Program-made: the position numbers and the translations under genes
In this document: in pieces, positions 37,001-48,053 of the stretch
Numbering within the stretch: position 1 is the first letter of the stretch
How the letters are laid out: each line of letters begins with the position of its first letter
NCBI RefSeq assembly: GCF_005239225.2
Contig: NC_133300.1
Coordinates: forward strand, 19,023,584 to 19,087,583
Direction of reading: 5' to 3'
Length of the DNA stretch: 64,000 nucleotides
Source: Populus alba
Taxonomy: Eukaryota > Streptophyta > Magnoliopsida > Malpighiales > Salicaceae
Notes under the pieces: model-generated
What the model was told of the DNA's origin: nothing
What the model saw: only the letters and a program-made list of their open reading frames with translations
Database searches by the model: none

Positions 37001-38480
37001 TTTCCATGAGACTACATAGTTAAGATCCAATAGTAGTCAACGTCTTTGGATCCTAACGATCCAAACTATTAAGCATAGGTAGAACTCTTCTTTTATTTGG
37101 GCTCAAATACTGGTAACTCATATCACTTTCGAAACTACACTTGAGCAGGCCCATGGGTCATAAACCATTCCTTTATGAATTAGTTATAATTTAGTCCCTT
37201 CTCAAAATTAATCAATTTTTTCTTCCGAAAAAGTCATGTTTTATCATATTTTTCCATAAGATCCTATAAATATATTTTAATTTATTTTAATTTTTTATTA
37301 TAAAAGCCTTACAATAAATTTCACTGTGTAACTTTTACTTAATATGTTTTTTTTTGCTTAAAATATATTTTTTGAAAAATTTATGATTTATTATCATACG
37401 TTTTTATTCTTATTAAATGCTGTAATAATTTTAAAAAATAGATAAATATTTTTTTTATTTTTTTTAAATATTACACATAAAAAGAATTACAGTTTCTACT
37501 TTTACAATCATAATTTCATTAGAATATAACCAAGGTTTATAATGATATTTATATAAGAAAAAGAATAAATTACAATTATTCACAAGTGACAACATTTGAT
37601 AATTTGTCTCTCAAGAGAGAACTTATATATAATTTTCTCCAAAAAATAATTAAACAGTCCTTCAACCATCTTCAATAATATTTTTTTTTAGAAATACCTT
37701 CTCTACTCATCAAATTTTACCAAATTATTTATTTCTCTTTCCTTTATCTATCCGTCAAGAAAAAAAGGAAGAAGATAAAACTGTAAAGGAACATGAAATT
37801 GACGAAAGGATTAAGTTGTAAATGAAATAGATTACAAATACAGAGGGCTTAAATATATATTATCCAAAACAACAAGGACTAATCAATCAATTCTATTCAA
37901 CTACAATGACTAGATAATAATTTACTCTTCCACCTTAAGAGCTCCAACTGTACAAACCATGAGTAAGGAAAGGGTTGCCATTAAACTTTTTTAAACTTGA
38001 CATGACCTGTTTGGTTAACCCGTGAATTAAACTAGATTTCATGATAATTAATTAGGTGTGATTTAGTAAAAATTTCAGATTAAATTGTGATATAGTTATT
38101 TTAGATAAACTATTTTTTTTAAATGATATTATTTTTATTTTTTTATAAAATAAAAAATTATATTAACCAATTAATCAAGTCAACTCATATAATTCTTGAA
38201 CTTGACAAGATCGATTGCTTAAGTGGGATTTAAAAATTATTATCATTGTCATAAAACTTATTATTTTGTTTAAAATTGTAACAGTGGTTGTGGTTTAAAA
38301 TATTTTTTTATTTAGCAATATTTTAAAATTATATTTTTTTTATTTTATAAAAAATTATTTTTAAAATCAACACATTAAAAAAATTTAAAATTTAAAAAAA
38401 AATTTAAAAATTTAAATTTAAAAAAACACGGTTGTACCATGTTCTCAAATAAATCCTCGGAAACCAAGCCGGTCCACCTG
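37001..38480. other. Intergenic, AT-rich
   Basis: No gene supported; low-complexity A/T sequence, especially 38090-38430. Becomes less AT-rich toward the U-box gene promoter. Confidence 0.5.
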
Positions 38481-38484
38481 CTGC

Positions 38485-38807
38485 TTAATTTGACTGAGAC
38501 CGTCATCTATGAACCATCGGCCTGCTATCCTTTCTCCGGATATTTTTCACGCTTTTTACACACTGTATTATTCCCTCGTTCAACGGTCAACATTCCACGT
38601 TTCCAATTCAGCAAACCGTCCACGCTTTCTTCGTTTTGAAGTCTTCTGTCCAGCTCTTACCTAGCTTTGACCACAAGGAAAAACGACCAACATATAAATA
38701 CATCACCACTTCACAAGAATTCTATCATCGTATTCTCTAGCCCACAAGCAAAACCCAAAACATACCTTACAGACCTTGACATAACTAGCGAAATTCAAGC
38801 ACATACA
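38485..38807 (+). promoter_or_regulatory. Promoter with TATA box and three W-boxes
   Basis: TATAAATA at 38693-38700 lies 108 bases before the ATG, giving a start of transcription near 38725-38730. Upstream are three W-box words, the WRKY-factor target TTGAC(C/T): TTGACT 38490-38495, GGTCAA (reverse) 38585-38590 and TTGACC 38667-38672. Such W-boxes control the rapid elicitor response of CMPG1-type U-box genes in parsley, so pathogen or elicitor induction is a reasonable inference. Confidence 0.55.
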
Positions 38808-40148
38808 ATGATACTTTCCTGGAGATCAAGAAGAAATTCGAAGAAAAGCAAGATTCCAAGCCAAGAAATAAATTCAGACATGGAAATCTCGAATCCTAGG
38901 CACTTCTGCTGTCCGATTTCTCTTGACTTGATGAAAGATCCTGTCACATTGTCGACAGGAATCACATACGACAGAGAAAGCATTGAAAAATGGATTGAAG
39001 ATGGCAACCTAACGTGTCCTGTTACAAACCAGGTGTTAGCAAGCTATGATCAGATACCAAATCATTCCATAAGAAAGATGATTCAAGATTGGTGCGTGGA
39101 GAACCGTTCTTATGGTGTCGAGAGGATTCCTACGCCTCGCGTTCCAGTGACACCCTACGACGTTTCGGAGACTTGTAAGAGGGTTAATGATGCAACTCGA
39201 CGTGGAGAGCAAAAGAAGTGTCGGGAATTGGTTAGGAAGATCAAGAACTGGGGTAAAGAGAGTGAGCGCAACAAGAGGTGTATTGTGGCGAATGGGTCTG
39301 GTTGTGTCTTATCGGCTTGTTTCGAGTCCTTTGCAAGTGTTTCAGTGGGGAGAGATGAGGGTTTGTTGGGAGAGATTCTATCGGTTTTGGTATGGATGTT
39401 TCCACTTGGTGAAGAAGGCCAAAGCAAGCTTGCGTCGGTTAGGTCTTTGAATTGTTTGGTGTGGTTCTTGAAGAGTGGAGATCTTTCAGCCAGGCAAAAT
39501 GCAGCTTTGGTACTTAAAAATCTTCTTGCTTTGGATCAAAAACATGCGAGTGCCTTGGTGGCGATCGAAGGCGTGTTTGCAGCATTGGTTAAGTTGATCA
39601 AGGAGCCTATTTGCCCTACTGCTACCAAGGCTTCATTGATGGCGATTTTCTACATGACTTCACCGTCAAGCCTCAACGAGAAGATGATACCAATGTTTGT
39701 GGAAATGGGTTTGGTGTCAGTGATCATAGAGATTCTTGTTGATGGAGATAAAAGCATATCTGAGAAGGCATTAGGTGTTCTGGACCATATTTGTGATTGC
39801 AAAGAAGGGAGAGAAAAGGCCTATGAGAATGCTCTAATTGTTGCTGTTTTGATCAAGAAAATCTTGAGAGTGTCAGGTTTGGCTTCAGAGTTGTCAGTCT
39901 CCATTCTCTGGAAGCTCTTCAAGAATTCAAAAAACAGATCAGAGGATGAAGATGCTGAGGGAGGTGTGGTAGTTGAGGCACTTCAAGTTGGTGCTTTTCA
40001 GAAATTATTGGTCTTACTGCAAGTGGGTTGTGGCGACAGCACAAAAGAGAAGCTTAAAGAGTTGCTAAAACTGCTGAATCTTTGTAGAGTTAGGTTAGAT
40101 TGTTTTGATTCTACAGCAGATTTCAAGTATCTCAAAAGATCATACTGA
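38808..40148 (+). CDS. U-box E3 ubiquitin ligase, PUB20/21 (CMPG1) type
   Basis: Intronless gene for a 446-aa cytosolic U-box ubiquitin ligase. The start MILSWRSRR matches PUB20/21-like proteins; the frame is open further upstream but without an ATG. The U-box occupies about residues 31-96 (FCCPISLDLMKDPVTLSTGITYDR, then the CPVT and IPNHSIRKMIQDWC parts), the surface that binds the E2 enzyme. The rest is helical armadillo-like repeats (for example ARQNAALVLKNLLA near 225 and KALGVLDHICDC near 325) that should hold the substrate. Relatives (PUB20-24, CMPG1, ACRE74) are rapidly induced by elicitors and tune immune signalling. Length is typical (about 435-450). The exact orthologue among PUB20/21 cannot be told by eye. 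Confidence 0.9.
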   Translation: MILSWRSRRNSKKSKIPSQEINSDMEISNPRHFCCPISLDLMKDPVTLSTGITYDRESIEKWIEDGNLTCPVTNQVLASYDQIPNHSIRKMIQDWCVENRSYGVERIPTPRVPVTPYDVSETCKRVNDATRRGEQKKCRELVRKIKNWGKESERNKRCIVANGSGCVLSACFESFASVSVGRDEGLLGEILSVLVWMFPLGEEGQSKLASVRSLNCLVWFLKSGDLSARQNAALVLKNLLALDQKHASALVAIEGVFAALVKLIKEPICPTATKASLMAIFYMTSPSSLNEKMIPMFVEMGLVSVIIEILVDGDKSISEKALGVLDHICDCKEGREKAYENALIVAVLIKKILRVSGLASELSVSILWKLFKNSKNRSEDEDAEGGVVVEALQVGAFQKLLVLLQVGCGDSTKEKLKELLKLLNLCRVRLDCFDSTADFKYLKRSY

Positions 40149-42045
40149 TTTCGTGTTTCTCAAACAGTTTAGGCAAGAAAATACAAACAGATACATAGAA
40201 GATTTTGAATTCATTCAATTGTGTACAAATTACTCAAAAATCAATAATTAGAATATTGAGATTCCTTGATATATATGCTCTATCCATGCTTGAATTTATT
40301 ATTACCATCTGAACCTAAACTCAATTAACCCTATTTCATATTAATTTTTTTGTATATAAACACTCAGCTGTCTGGCATGAATTTTATTTGATCTACCTGT
40401 TAGTGTTAAGTCATACTTGGCAGGCTGGTTAGAGCTGAGCTGACGGCACCGAGTCATTGAACTCACATTGGCACCAGGACTTCTTTCATTTGTTTTTGTG
40501 GGAGTAGAGACTGTTGTTGCTGTCAGAGCTTTTGTCGCATAGCAAGGTGGCACTTGCGTAGGGTTTTTTCTTCTTTTTCTTAATATGGGATAGTTGACGG
40601 ATCTATCTGTCTTACCAAAAGAAAGATGATCTCTCGCTCTGCTCTGTCCTGCACTGTGTTTTTTTTGTAGTTTTATGAAATGGTGAGTAAAAAAATCAAG
40701 AAATCAAGATAAAAAAATTTATTAAACTGATTAAAACTTTTAAAAATCTGACCGGTTCAGTTCAATATCGGTTTTATAAGCTTAAAACTAAAAAAATCAA
40801 ACCGAACCGAACCGGAAAAAAAAAAACTGAGCCAAACAGAAAAAATCGAGCCAAAACCAGAAAAAACAGAGACAAACTAGTTTGAACCAGTTTTTTTTCT
40901 AAAAAGATTAAACCAAACCAAACTGAAACTAATCGGTTAGAATCAGTTTTGGTTTTTTTTTAAAAAAAAACTTTGGTTTAATTTTTTTTTTTTTATAAAA
41001 ACCCAAATTTGATAGGTAGAGTTGTAGGTGCGTTCTTGGGTCTCTGAAGAAGGCTAAAACCAGGTATCTGGGCTTGCAATCTTCATAGCTATTTAGCCCT
41101 CAGTATGTGATGGTTTTAAGCTTGTTTAAGAAGTCCTGGGCTAGATTGGATCGAGCAGGCAATTAGATCCATGGTCAAAGTCTATTTCTTCTTAATTCTT
41201 ATTTATAATTAAAATCATCTTTTTTACTAGCTAGATTTGTGACTTTGAATGTATCTTGGTAGAGGATTCTCCTAGCTCTATTGCTTTAATCGTGTAAAAT
41301 AATGTAACTGTTCAGTTTCTTATAAAACCAGGTACGAGAATCAATTTGGGACAAATATTTGATTCACTGGTGGGAGACTCAATCTGAATTATTCTAAAAA
41401 AATATATTTTTAAGGGATTAGATTGATGTAGTTTCCTTAAGTTTTTTTTTTTTTTTTTTCAAAAACAAGTTAATAGATTTTTAATCTAGATCAACTGAGT
41501 AGTGGATTGTTCTAAGTTATTAACCGAGTTACTTTTTATTTTATTTTTTCTTAAACTTTAGTCAATTCAAGTCCTACATTAGAGAAATTTTAGATTAATT
41601 CATTAGGTTAAAGTAAATTTTATAAATTAATTTTTTATAATTTAATCTCCTTTGGGTTAGCTATAAAAAAAATCCTTTTTTTTTTAAATAAGAAAAGGGC
41701 ACTTCAAGAAAACTATATTCCATGCTTCATTTAGAGATATTCCAATCAAATATTTATCCAAAAAATGAAGTTATTAATGCTTATCTTCTTGTTTTAAAGT
41801 AAAAAAAAAAAATTTGTATCAATTTTTGCATATCAACTTTTAAATTTTGATAAAAAAATAAGAGGATTTTGGTGATGGGTTCTTTTAAAAAAATGTATAC
41901 AATAAAAACATTAGTCCAAAAAAAATTAAAATGGTCGATTGAACCTTTTGAAAAAAAAAAAAAAATCTTTCCCCACTTCAAGGTAAACTTCAACAAACCC
42001 CTCAGTTACGCCCTATCCAACTAGCTAAACGTAAAAGATGATTTC
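40149..42045. other. Intergenic with AACCGAACCGG-type low-complexity repeat
   Basis: No gene is supported. At 40735-40990 there is an irregular repeat of words such as ACCGGTTCAG, CCGAACCGAACCGG and AAACCAAACCAAACTG with an inverted tendency (GGTTTGGTT-like words at the far end), probably a decayed non-autonomous element. The rest is AT-rich. Confidence 0.45.
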
Positions 42046-42049
42046 GGGT

Positions 42050-42935
42050 GTGTTTGGTATTGCGGTAGCTTTTGTGGTTGTGGTTTGAAAAAAGTTGTTT
42101 TATAAAAAGTACTTTTAGTTGAGGTTGGTTTGAAAAAATAGGTATTTGGTTAAAACTGTGGTTGAAATTGAGGTCGAAGAAAAAGTAGTTTAATGTATTT
42201 GGTTAAAAATAAATGCTTTTCAAATTGAGGTTATAAAATAATTAAAATATATATATATATATTAATATTAATGATTTTAATTTAAATATTGTAAATTTAA
42301 CTACTGTTATTACATCATGAAATAAATAATATTGATATCAAATATTTTTTATTATTATATTACACTATGTGCAATGTCATCACATACGAAATCTATCCAA
42401 CAAGGACTATATTTTTCATGGTTTTTTAAGCGCGCAACAACAAAAACTGAATCTTTTATTACGTCATCAAGTGATTTTCTTTTAATTTTTTGAATAGAAC
42501 ACAATTAAAATAAAAATAAAAACTGAATTTTTTTTAACTGGGCCGGACCCGGCAATAACATAATTGGAATTGCGATCAAATTTCACAAATGCTACGTCAT
42601 TATAATTTTTAAAAAAACAATAAAAAAATTTAAACTCATTTTCATGGTTTTTTTTTTTTTAAAAAAAAAAAAAAACTAGAAATGTGAACAGTGTGAGTGA
42701 ATTAAAATTCACTCACACTGTTCACTTAGTGACCAGTGCGCAGTGGAGCATGGCTCCACTGTTGACAATAATTTGTCAGCATGAGAAGCAACATTTTGCT
42801 ACTTCTCACAACCCGCGGTCCAGCCACCAAAATTAGTGGGCCCTACCAGCAACCACATTTTTTCTTCCTTTAACCAAACACCTGGTAGTGTGGTTGCGGG
42901 TGAACCTCATCCGCAACTACACTACCAAACAGCCA
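42050..42935. mobile_element. hAT-like MITE (first of a pair)
   Basis: Starts with GTGTTTGGTATTGCGGTAGC and continues for about 70 bases nearly identically to the element at 43030. Its right part ends CACTACCAAACAGCC, with an additional inner palindrome formed by GGTAGTGTGGTTGCGG and CCGCAACTACACTACC. A perfect 19-base-arm hairpin lies at 42684-42725 (GTGAACAGTGTGAGTGAAT). No ORF of note. Terminal boundaries are approximate and no target duplication was found. Confidence 0.6.
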
Positions 42936-43029
42936 CGAAGAAATAAATCTTTTGTTAATGTAAATCTTGGGTTTTTCAAATATCTTTATCTAAACGTTAA
43001 ATTCATGGAAGAGCTCAAAGACCAAGAGT

Positions 43030-43827
43030 GTGTTTGGTATTGTGGTAGCTGTTGTGGTTGTGGTTTAAAAAAAGTTGTTTTATAAAAAGTGCTTTTAGTT
43101 GAGTTTGGTTTGAGAAAATTGGTGTTTGGTTAAAACTGTGGTTGAAATTGAAGTTGAAAAAAAAGTAATTTAATGTGTTTGGTTAAGAATACTTTTAAAA
43201 TTGAGGTTATAAAATAATTTTAAAAATATATATTAGTACTTATGATTTTTAATTTAAATATTGTGGATTTAACTATTGCTATTATATCATGAAATAAATC
43301 ATACTTTATATAAAATATAATTTTTATTATTCCATGAAACCATTTATAATTCCATTACGTATGAGATTCATCCAACAAAAACTATAGTTTTCATAATATT
43401 TTTAGCATGTAATAAAATTAGATAAAATATTATCAGGTATAAAATTAACTCTAAACTAATTTTAAAAAAAAATATTAAAAAACTAACACACTAAAAAAAA
43501 AAAAAAAAACAAACAACGCAGGCAGTGAACAGTGCAAGAGAATTGCACTGTTCACTATTTTTTGAGTAAACAGTGCAACTCCCAGCACTGTTCATGTCAA
43601 CTATATACGAAAAATACTGTTCATGTAATTACACTGTTCATTGAACAGTGTAATTACATGAACAGTAGAGAAAAAGCATGAATTAGCTACTTCTCATTCC
43701 TCGCGTTAGAAACACAGATTTTAAGTGGGGCCTATGAATAGTAAAATGTTTTTTTTTTTAACCAAACGGCTGCGCGCTGCGTTTTATTTAAAACGCAGCT
43801 GCAGCCGCATACCCAAACGGACCCCAA
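43030..43827. mobile_element. hAT-like MITE (second of a pair)
   Basis: Left end GTGTTTGGTATTGTGGTAGC, right end GCATACCCAAACGGACC. Flanking words CCAAGAGT and CCAAAAGT differ at one base and may be an imperfect 8-bp target duplication. Internal hairpin at 43617-43665 is built on ACACTGTTCATTGAACAGTGT, the same motif as in the insertion at 2590-3412. Non-coding. Confidence 0.62.
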
Positions 43828-44884
43828 AAGTAGTAAAGAATGTACAAACTCACTTGTCAAGTTGCTAATTAATCCATGAAGCTACCGATCTTGTAACTTG
43901 TGCTAAAATATTTGGTTTGCGATGCGGAAACAGGGGCATTGATTACAGTGAATGAATAAGTGAATAGTAAGCAAAGAATTTTAGAAAGATTTATGATTTT
44001 CTACTCTACACCATGTGGCATTGCGTTCCAAACAGTGTTTTGCTCAAATTCAAATTTTTTTTTTTGTTAAAATTGAGTTTGGTTTGTACTTTTTGAATTG
44101 TTTTGATGTGCTGATGTCAAAAATAATTTTTTAAAAATAAAAAAATATTATTGACATGTATTTCAACACAAAAAAACTATTTAAAAAACAATCACTACCA
44201 CTGCACGAAACACATTTTAATCTCTTTAGTTGTAATAGATTAGATGCACAATTTTCGGGCATGCATGTGAATCTTGCCATTGTGTGCACGCATTCCAACG
44301 AAATCAGCTGATTCCCAGTAAAAAGGATTTCAATATTAGGGTAGCTAGGGTTGATCATTGAATTCCTTGGTACCTTTCTAGCCTTACAGGCCTCAAATTT
44401 GCCCACTCCATGTTCATATGGAGCCACAATCATTCCACCTTTACATCTCTCCAAGGTCTCAAATCATAGTTTAGAACAACCAGGCTGCAGCAGAAGCAGA
44501 AGCAGCTGCAGCAGCAGCACTATTTTATGAAGTTTGACTTCATAGAGCATCTCTCGCTTGTTGACATTTCACCTGCTCCACTGGTATATCATCATGTTGC
44601 TTCAGGAAATATATTCAAGATGGTGACATCAATGAGCTTCCCCAAGATTAAACCATCCATGTTATTTGACTATTGATCCATGTCATTGGAAACCTTATTG
44701 TTTATTTATCAGGTCTATCTACTCTCTTTTTTTTCTTCTTTTTTTGTTCTAAATGCCCTAGGAACATCTAGATAGATTGAAACGCCATGCCCATTTCCTA
44801 CTCTAAACCTCACTAGGTCACTGCTATTAGCTTCAACACAAAGTGATTGGTTAGGAAGATCAAAAGTAAACCAAAACCCCCAAA
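43828..44884. other. Intergenic upstream of the methyltransferase gene
   Basis: No gene supported. The minus ORF 44131-44454 (107 codons) has no recognised homology. A GCAGCAGAAGC-type triplet run lies at 44480-44518. The last 150 bases probably include the 5' UTR. Confidence 0.45.
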
Positions 44885-46093
44885 ATGGATTCTTCTAATC
44901 AACCCAAGTCTCTCTCCACCAATCTCTTCTACCTCTTCCTTCTCTTGTCAACAAATCTCCTCACTCTATTCATCTCATCTACCTTCTACTCCTCCTCTTC
45001 CTGCTCTCTCAACCCCATCTCAAGTACCACCACTTTCACTAAAAGAAGTAGTCCCAGCACTACTGACTCAGATGGCACAGGAAATCCCGATACCCCACAA
45101 GCAACAATAGACCTCCCATCAGAATTTCTTGCCTTCTCTTCAGGCCAAGTTCTCCCACTTGGTTTCAACACAAATTTTGATTCTGATACCTTCTATCCTC
45201 CTGTAGGCCAAGCCTGCACTCGGTTTCCTGATGAACTTAGTCGTTTTATGTCCTACAAAGTTAATGGATCCTGTCCTGATGATGAACTATTTGCACAAAA
45301 ACTCCTCCTCAAAGGCTGTGAACCTCTCCCTCGCCGCCGTTGCCGCCCTGCTGCTCAGCCTGACTATGTTGAGCCCTACCCGCTTCCAACTAGTCTTTGG
45401 ACTACCCCACCCAATTCTTCAGTTGTGTGGACAGCTTATACTTGCAAGGACTACACTTGTCTAATCAACAGAGTGAAAACTCAAAAGGGTTTTGATGATT
45501 GTAAAGACTGCTTTGATTTACACGGTAGAGAAAAGAATAGGTGGGCTTCAAGACAAAGCATTGAAGGGTCACTTGATTTCACAATCGATGAGGTTCTTGC
45601 AACAAAGAAGCCTGGAACAATCCGAATTGGGCTTGACATTGGTGGTGGTGTGGCTACATTTGCTGTAAGGATGAGGGAAAGGAACATCACCATTATAACA
45701 ACTTCAATGAACTTGAATGGTCCCTTCAACAACTTCATTGCTTCAAGAGGTGTTATGCCTTTGTACATAAGCATATCACAAAGGCTACCATTCTTTGACA
45801 ACACTTTGGACATTGTTCACTCTATGCATGTTTTGAGTAACTGGATTCCTTCAACTTTGCTTCATTTCTTGATGTTTGATATCTATAGAGTGCTTAGGCC
45901 TGGCGGGCTGTTTTGGCTTGATCATTTCTTCTGCGTGGAAGATCAATTTTTGGATGTTTACAAGCCACTCATTGAGAGCATTGGATTCATCAAGTTGAAA
46001 TGGGTGGTGGGCAAAAAGCTTGATCGTGGAGCAGAGCTTAGAGAAATGTACCTCTCAGCTTTGCTAGAGAAGCCATTGAAGAATTCTTGGTGA
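44885..46093 (+). CDS. Membrane-anchored SAM methyltransferase-like protein (At1g29790 type)
   Basis: Intronless gene, 402 aa. Residues 13-34 form a hydrophobic segment after a short polar N terminus, suggesting a type II membrane protein of the secretory pathway, followed by a Ser/Thr-rich linker. The luminal part has many Cys residues and a C-terminal Rossmann methyltransferase fold: motif I IRIGLDIGGGVATFA (246-260), a later acidic position in RLPFFDNTLDIVHS, and RVLRPGGLFWLDHF (about 334-347). This matches a plant family typified by Arabidopsis At1g29790, related to DUF248 putative methyltransferases; the acceptor substrate is unknown. The complete motif I suggests SAM binding. The start codon is the only ATG before the hydrophobic segment. 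Confidence 0.85.
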   Translation: MDSSNQPKSLSTNLFYLFLLLSTNLLTLFISSTFYSSSSCSLNPISSTTTFTKRSSPSTTDSDGTGNPDTPQATIDLPSEFLAFSSGQVLPLGFNTNFDSDTFYPPVGQACTRFPDELSRFMSYKVNGSCPDDELFAQKLLLKGCEPLPRRRCRPAAQPDYVEPYPLPTSLWTTPPNSSVVWTAYTCKDYTCLINRVKTQKGFDDCKDCFDLHGREKNRWASRQSIEGSLDFTIDEVLATKKPGTIRIGLDIGGGVATFAVRMRERNITIITTSMNLNGPFNNFIASRGVMPLYISISQRLPFFDNTLDIVHSMHVLSNWIPSTLLHFLMFDIYRVLRPGGLFWLDHFFCVEDQFLDVYKPLIESIGFIKLKWVVGKKLDRGAELREMYLSALLEKPLKNSW

Positions 46094-47590
46094 TTTAAAT
46101 TTGCTAGTAATTTAATTTCTTTATTAGTCTTTGTTATTTAAACTTTTCTTTTGTTTATTTTATTTTGGAGAAATTTAATGAGGGATCTTATCAGAGCATT
46201 AATAATGTGAATGGTAGATTTTCTTTTCTTTTTTTGCTTTTAATTTTAGGTAATATGTACTGTAGTTCCGTTTCTTTTTGTCACAATAGCGATATGTTTG
46301 GTTATGCTAACATATTATTCAGGTTGTTTCTTAATCGTAAAGGTTTTCATAGCATCAAATGCTTAAATCCCCAATTTTTTTAAACATGGGGAAGTGTCAA
46401 TAGAATGGCCTCACGGCATCCTTAGTGCATGCAGGAACTAGAATAGCAGCAATGACAATGTGATAATACCACAGCAATAATGCAGTAGCAACAGGCAACT
46501 AAGATCATATATATATATATATATATATATTCATATTTATGGTTCATGATGTAGTCCATAGGTGGTATTTGCGAAAACACAGTCAACATCTCATAATTAA
46601 CAGAATTAGGTGATTTAGTAGCAGGGGTGGCATTTTACAGGCTCTTCAAAGCTAACCATAAGGAAGAAGAAGAAGTATCAGATAGATTATGAATGCTCTC
46701 CATCTTGAAAAAGTGAAGGCATTTACAGAAAGGAAAAAATATTGACCAAAGAGAATGTTCTTTGCAGCCTGCACAAATCCCTGGTGTGCACAGTACATAT
46801 ATCATGGGGAATAACTACTGCAGTGATTATTAAACTACAGATTTATGCAACAAAGAAGCTGCTAGGGCTTCGAGAATTATGCATATTGATTAATAGCATT
46901 CTCTCAGCAATAAATTCGTTCAATTGACAGAAAATGTGTACCAAACAGAAGCGGGAGACAGGGCTGTATTTACTTCTTTAAGTGTTATGCTAGGGATTGT
47001 ATCTATTTCAAAAGAAGCTTGTAACTGCACAAGCTTGAAAACAAAGTGTTCAAATATGTAGCGAACAAAAACAATAGGAATTAAGTTGGCCAGCACTATA
47101 TTTGCAATACTAAATCGGGGAATGCACGAAACTTTTATGATTGAAATAGCAACATATTGAGTTTAAGGTGCTCAAACCAAGCTCAAAGTTAGAGAGGGCT
47201 TGTTAGCTTGTTGGATGAACATGTGAGTGGTAAATATATTCTGCACCTGAATATGCATCTGACAAGAAATGCGAATTATACCAGACAATCTGTCTTGTTC
47301 CCTGCATCATGGAAAAGTTGCAACCATTCTTAAGGTTCGAAATAATCTGTATGCTAATCTGTAAGTGAGTCAGAGATTTGAAAAGAAGGCCATCACATGT
47401 CATCCACAAAAGAACACGTAGCCAATCTCATTCTGTATCCTTAGCATTTTATTTTGTATCATCCACTTACAAATTGTACAAAACCTCTTTCATGTTGTTT
47501 GTGTACAAGAATCATGCTGTGTGATTCTCAGGTTAAGGTATATAAAAAAAGACCATATAAAAGCATGTTAGTCCTTACCTAACACTCATT
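46094..47590. other. Intergenic
   Basis: Probable 3' UTR of the methyltransferase gene up to about 46400, then unassigned DNA with an (AT)n run at 46508-46530. No gene supported. Confidence 0.5.
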
Positions 47591-47599
47591 GATCAGTGG

Positions 47600-47800
47600 A
47601 ATTCCTTGATGTCCTAAATCACCTGGGTTGCTGGGGTTGTCGAAAAGTTCATCATCATTTATAAAAAACGACATCAGCATGGATATCAGCTCCAGGCACT
47701 AGAGGCTGGCTGGAATATACCTTCCAACACTGTTCATTGATATTTCAGCTCATATCAACCAAAGCGTCATTGTCAAAGCGCATTGAAGCTGCAAACATGA
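47600..47800 (-). pseudogene. Decayed partial copy of PHD-finger gene exon 3
   Basis: On the minus strand this stretch aligns with two blocks inside exon 3 of the neighbouring gene: 47717-47790 with about 48943-49015 (TATACCTTCCAACA/TACTTTCCAACA, TGTTCATTGAT, GCATTGAAGCTGCA/GCATTCGAGCTGCA) and 47610-47712 with about 48750-48856 (ACATCAGCAT, ATCAGCTCCAGGCA). About 85 bases between the blocks are missing, and the frame is broken. It is in the same orientation, some 250-450 bases downstream of the gene, so it is a local tandem partial duplication. Confidence 0.75.
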
Positions 47801-48053
47801 CAAATATCAACCTTGATTCAATCAATAGTTAATTATAAGTTGAGAAATCTTCAGCAGTTATTTCTTTCTTTTTTTTGAAAAATATTGGAACTCTAATCAA
47901 GCACCCAAACAAAGGCACCAGGCCAGTTCGTTATTAAACCACCAAAAACTGACAATCTGGATTCTTCCCACTTTCTAATTTTCCCCATAGTTGTGTACTA
48001 GGAAGAAAAAAAGTAATCCAAACTACTCTGTATACCAGCAAACTATTGCAGAC

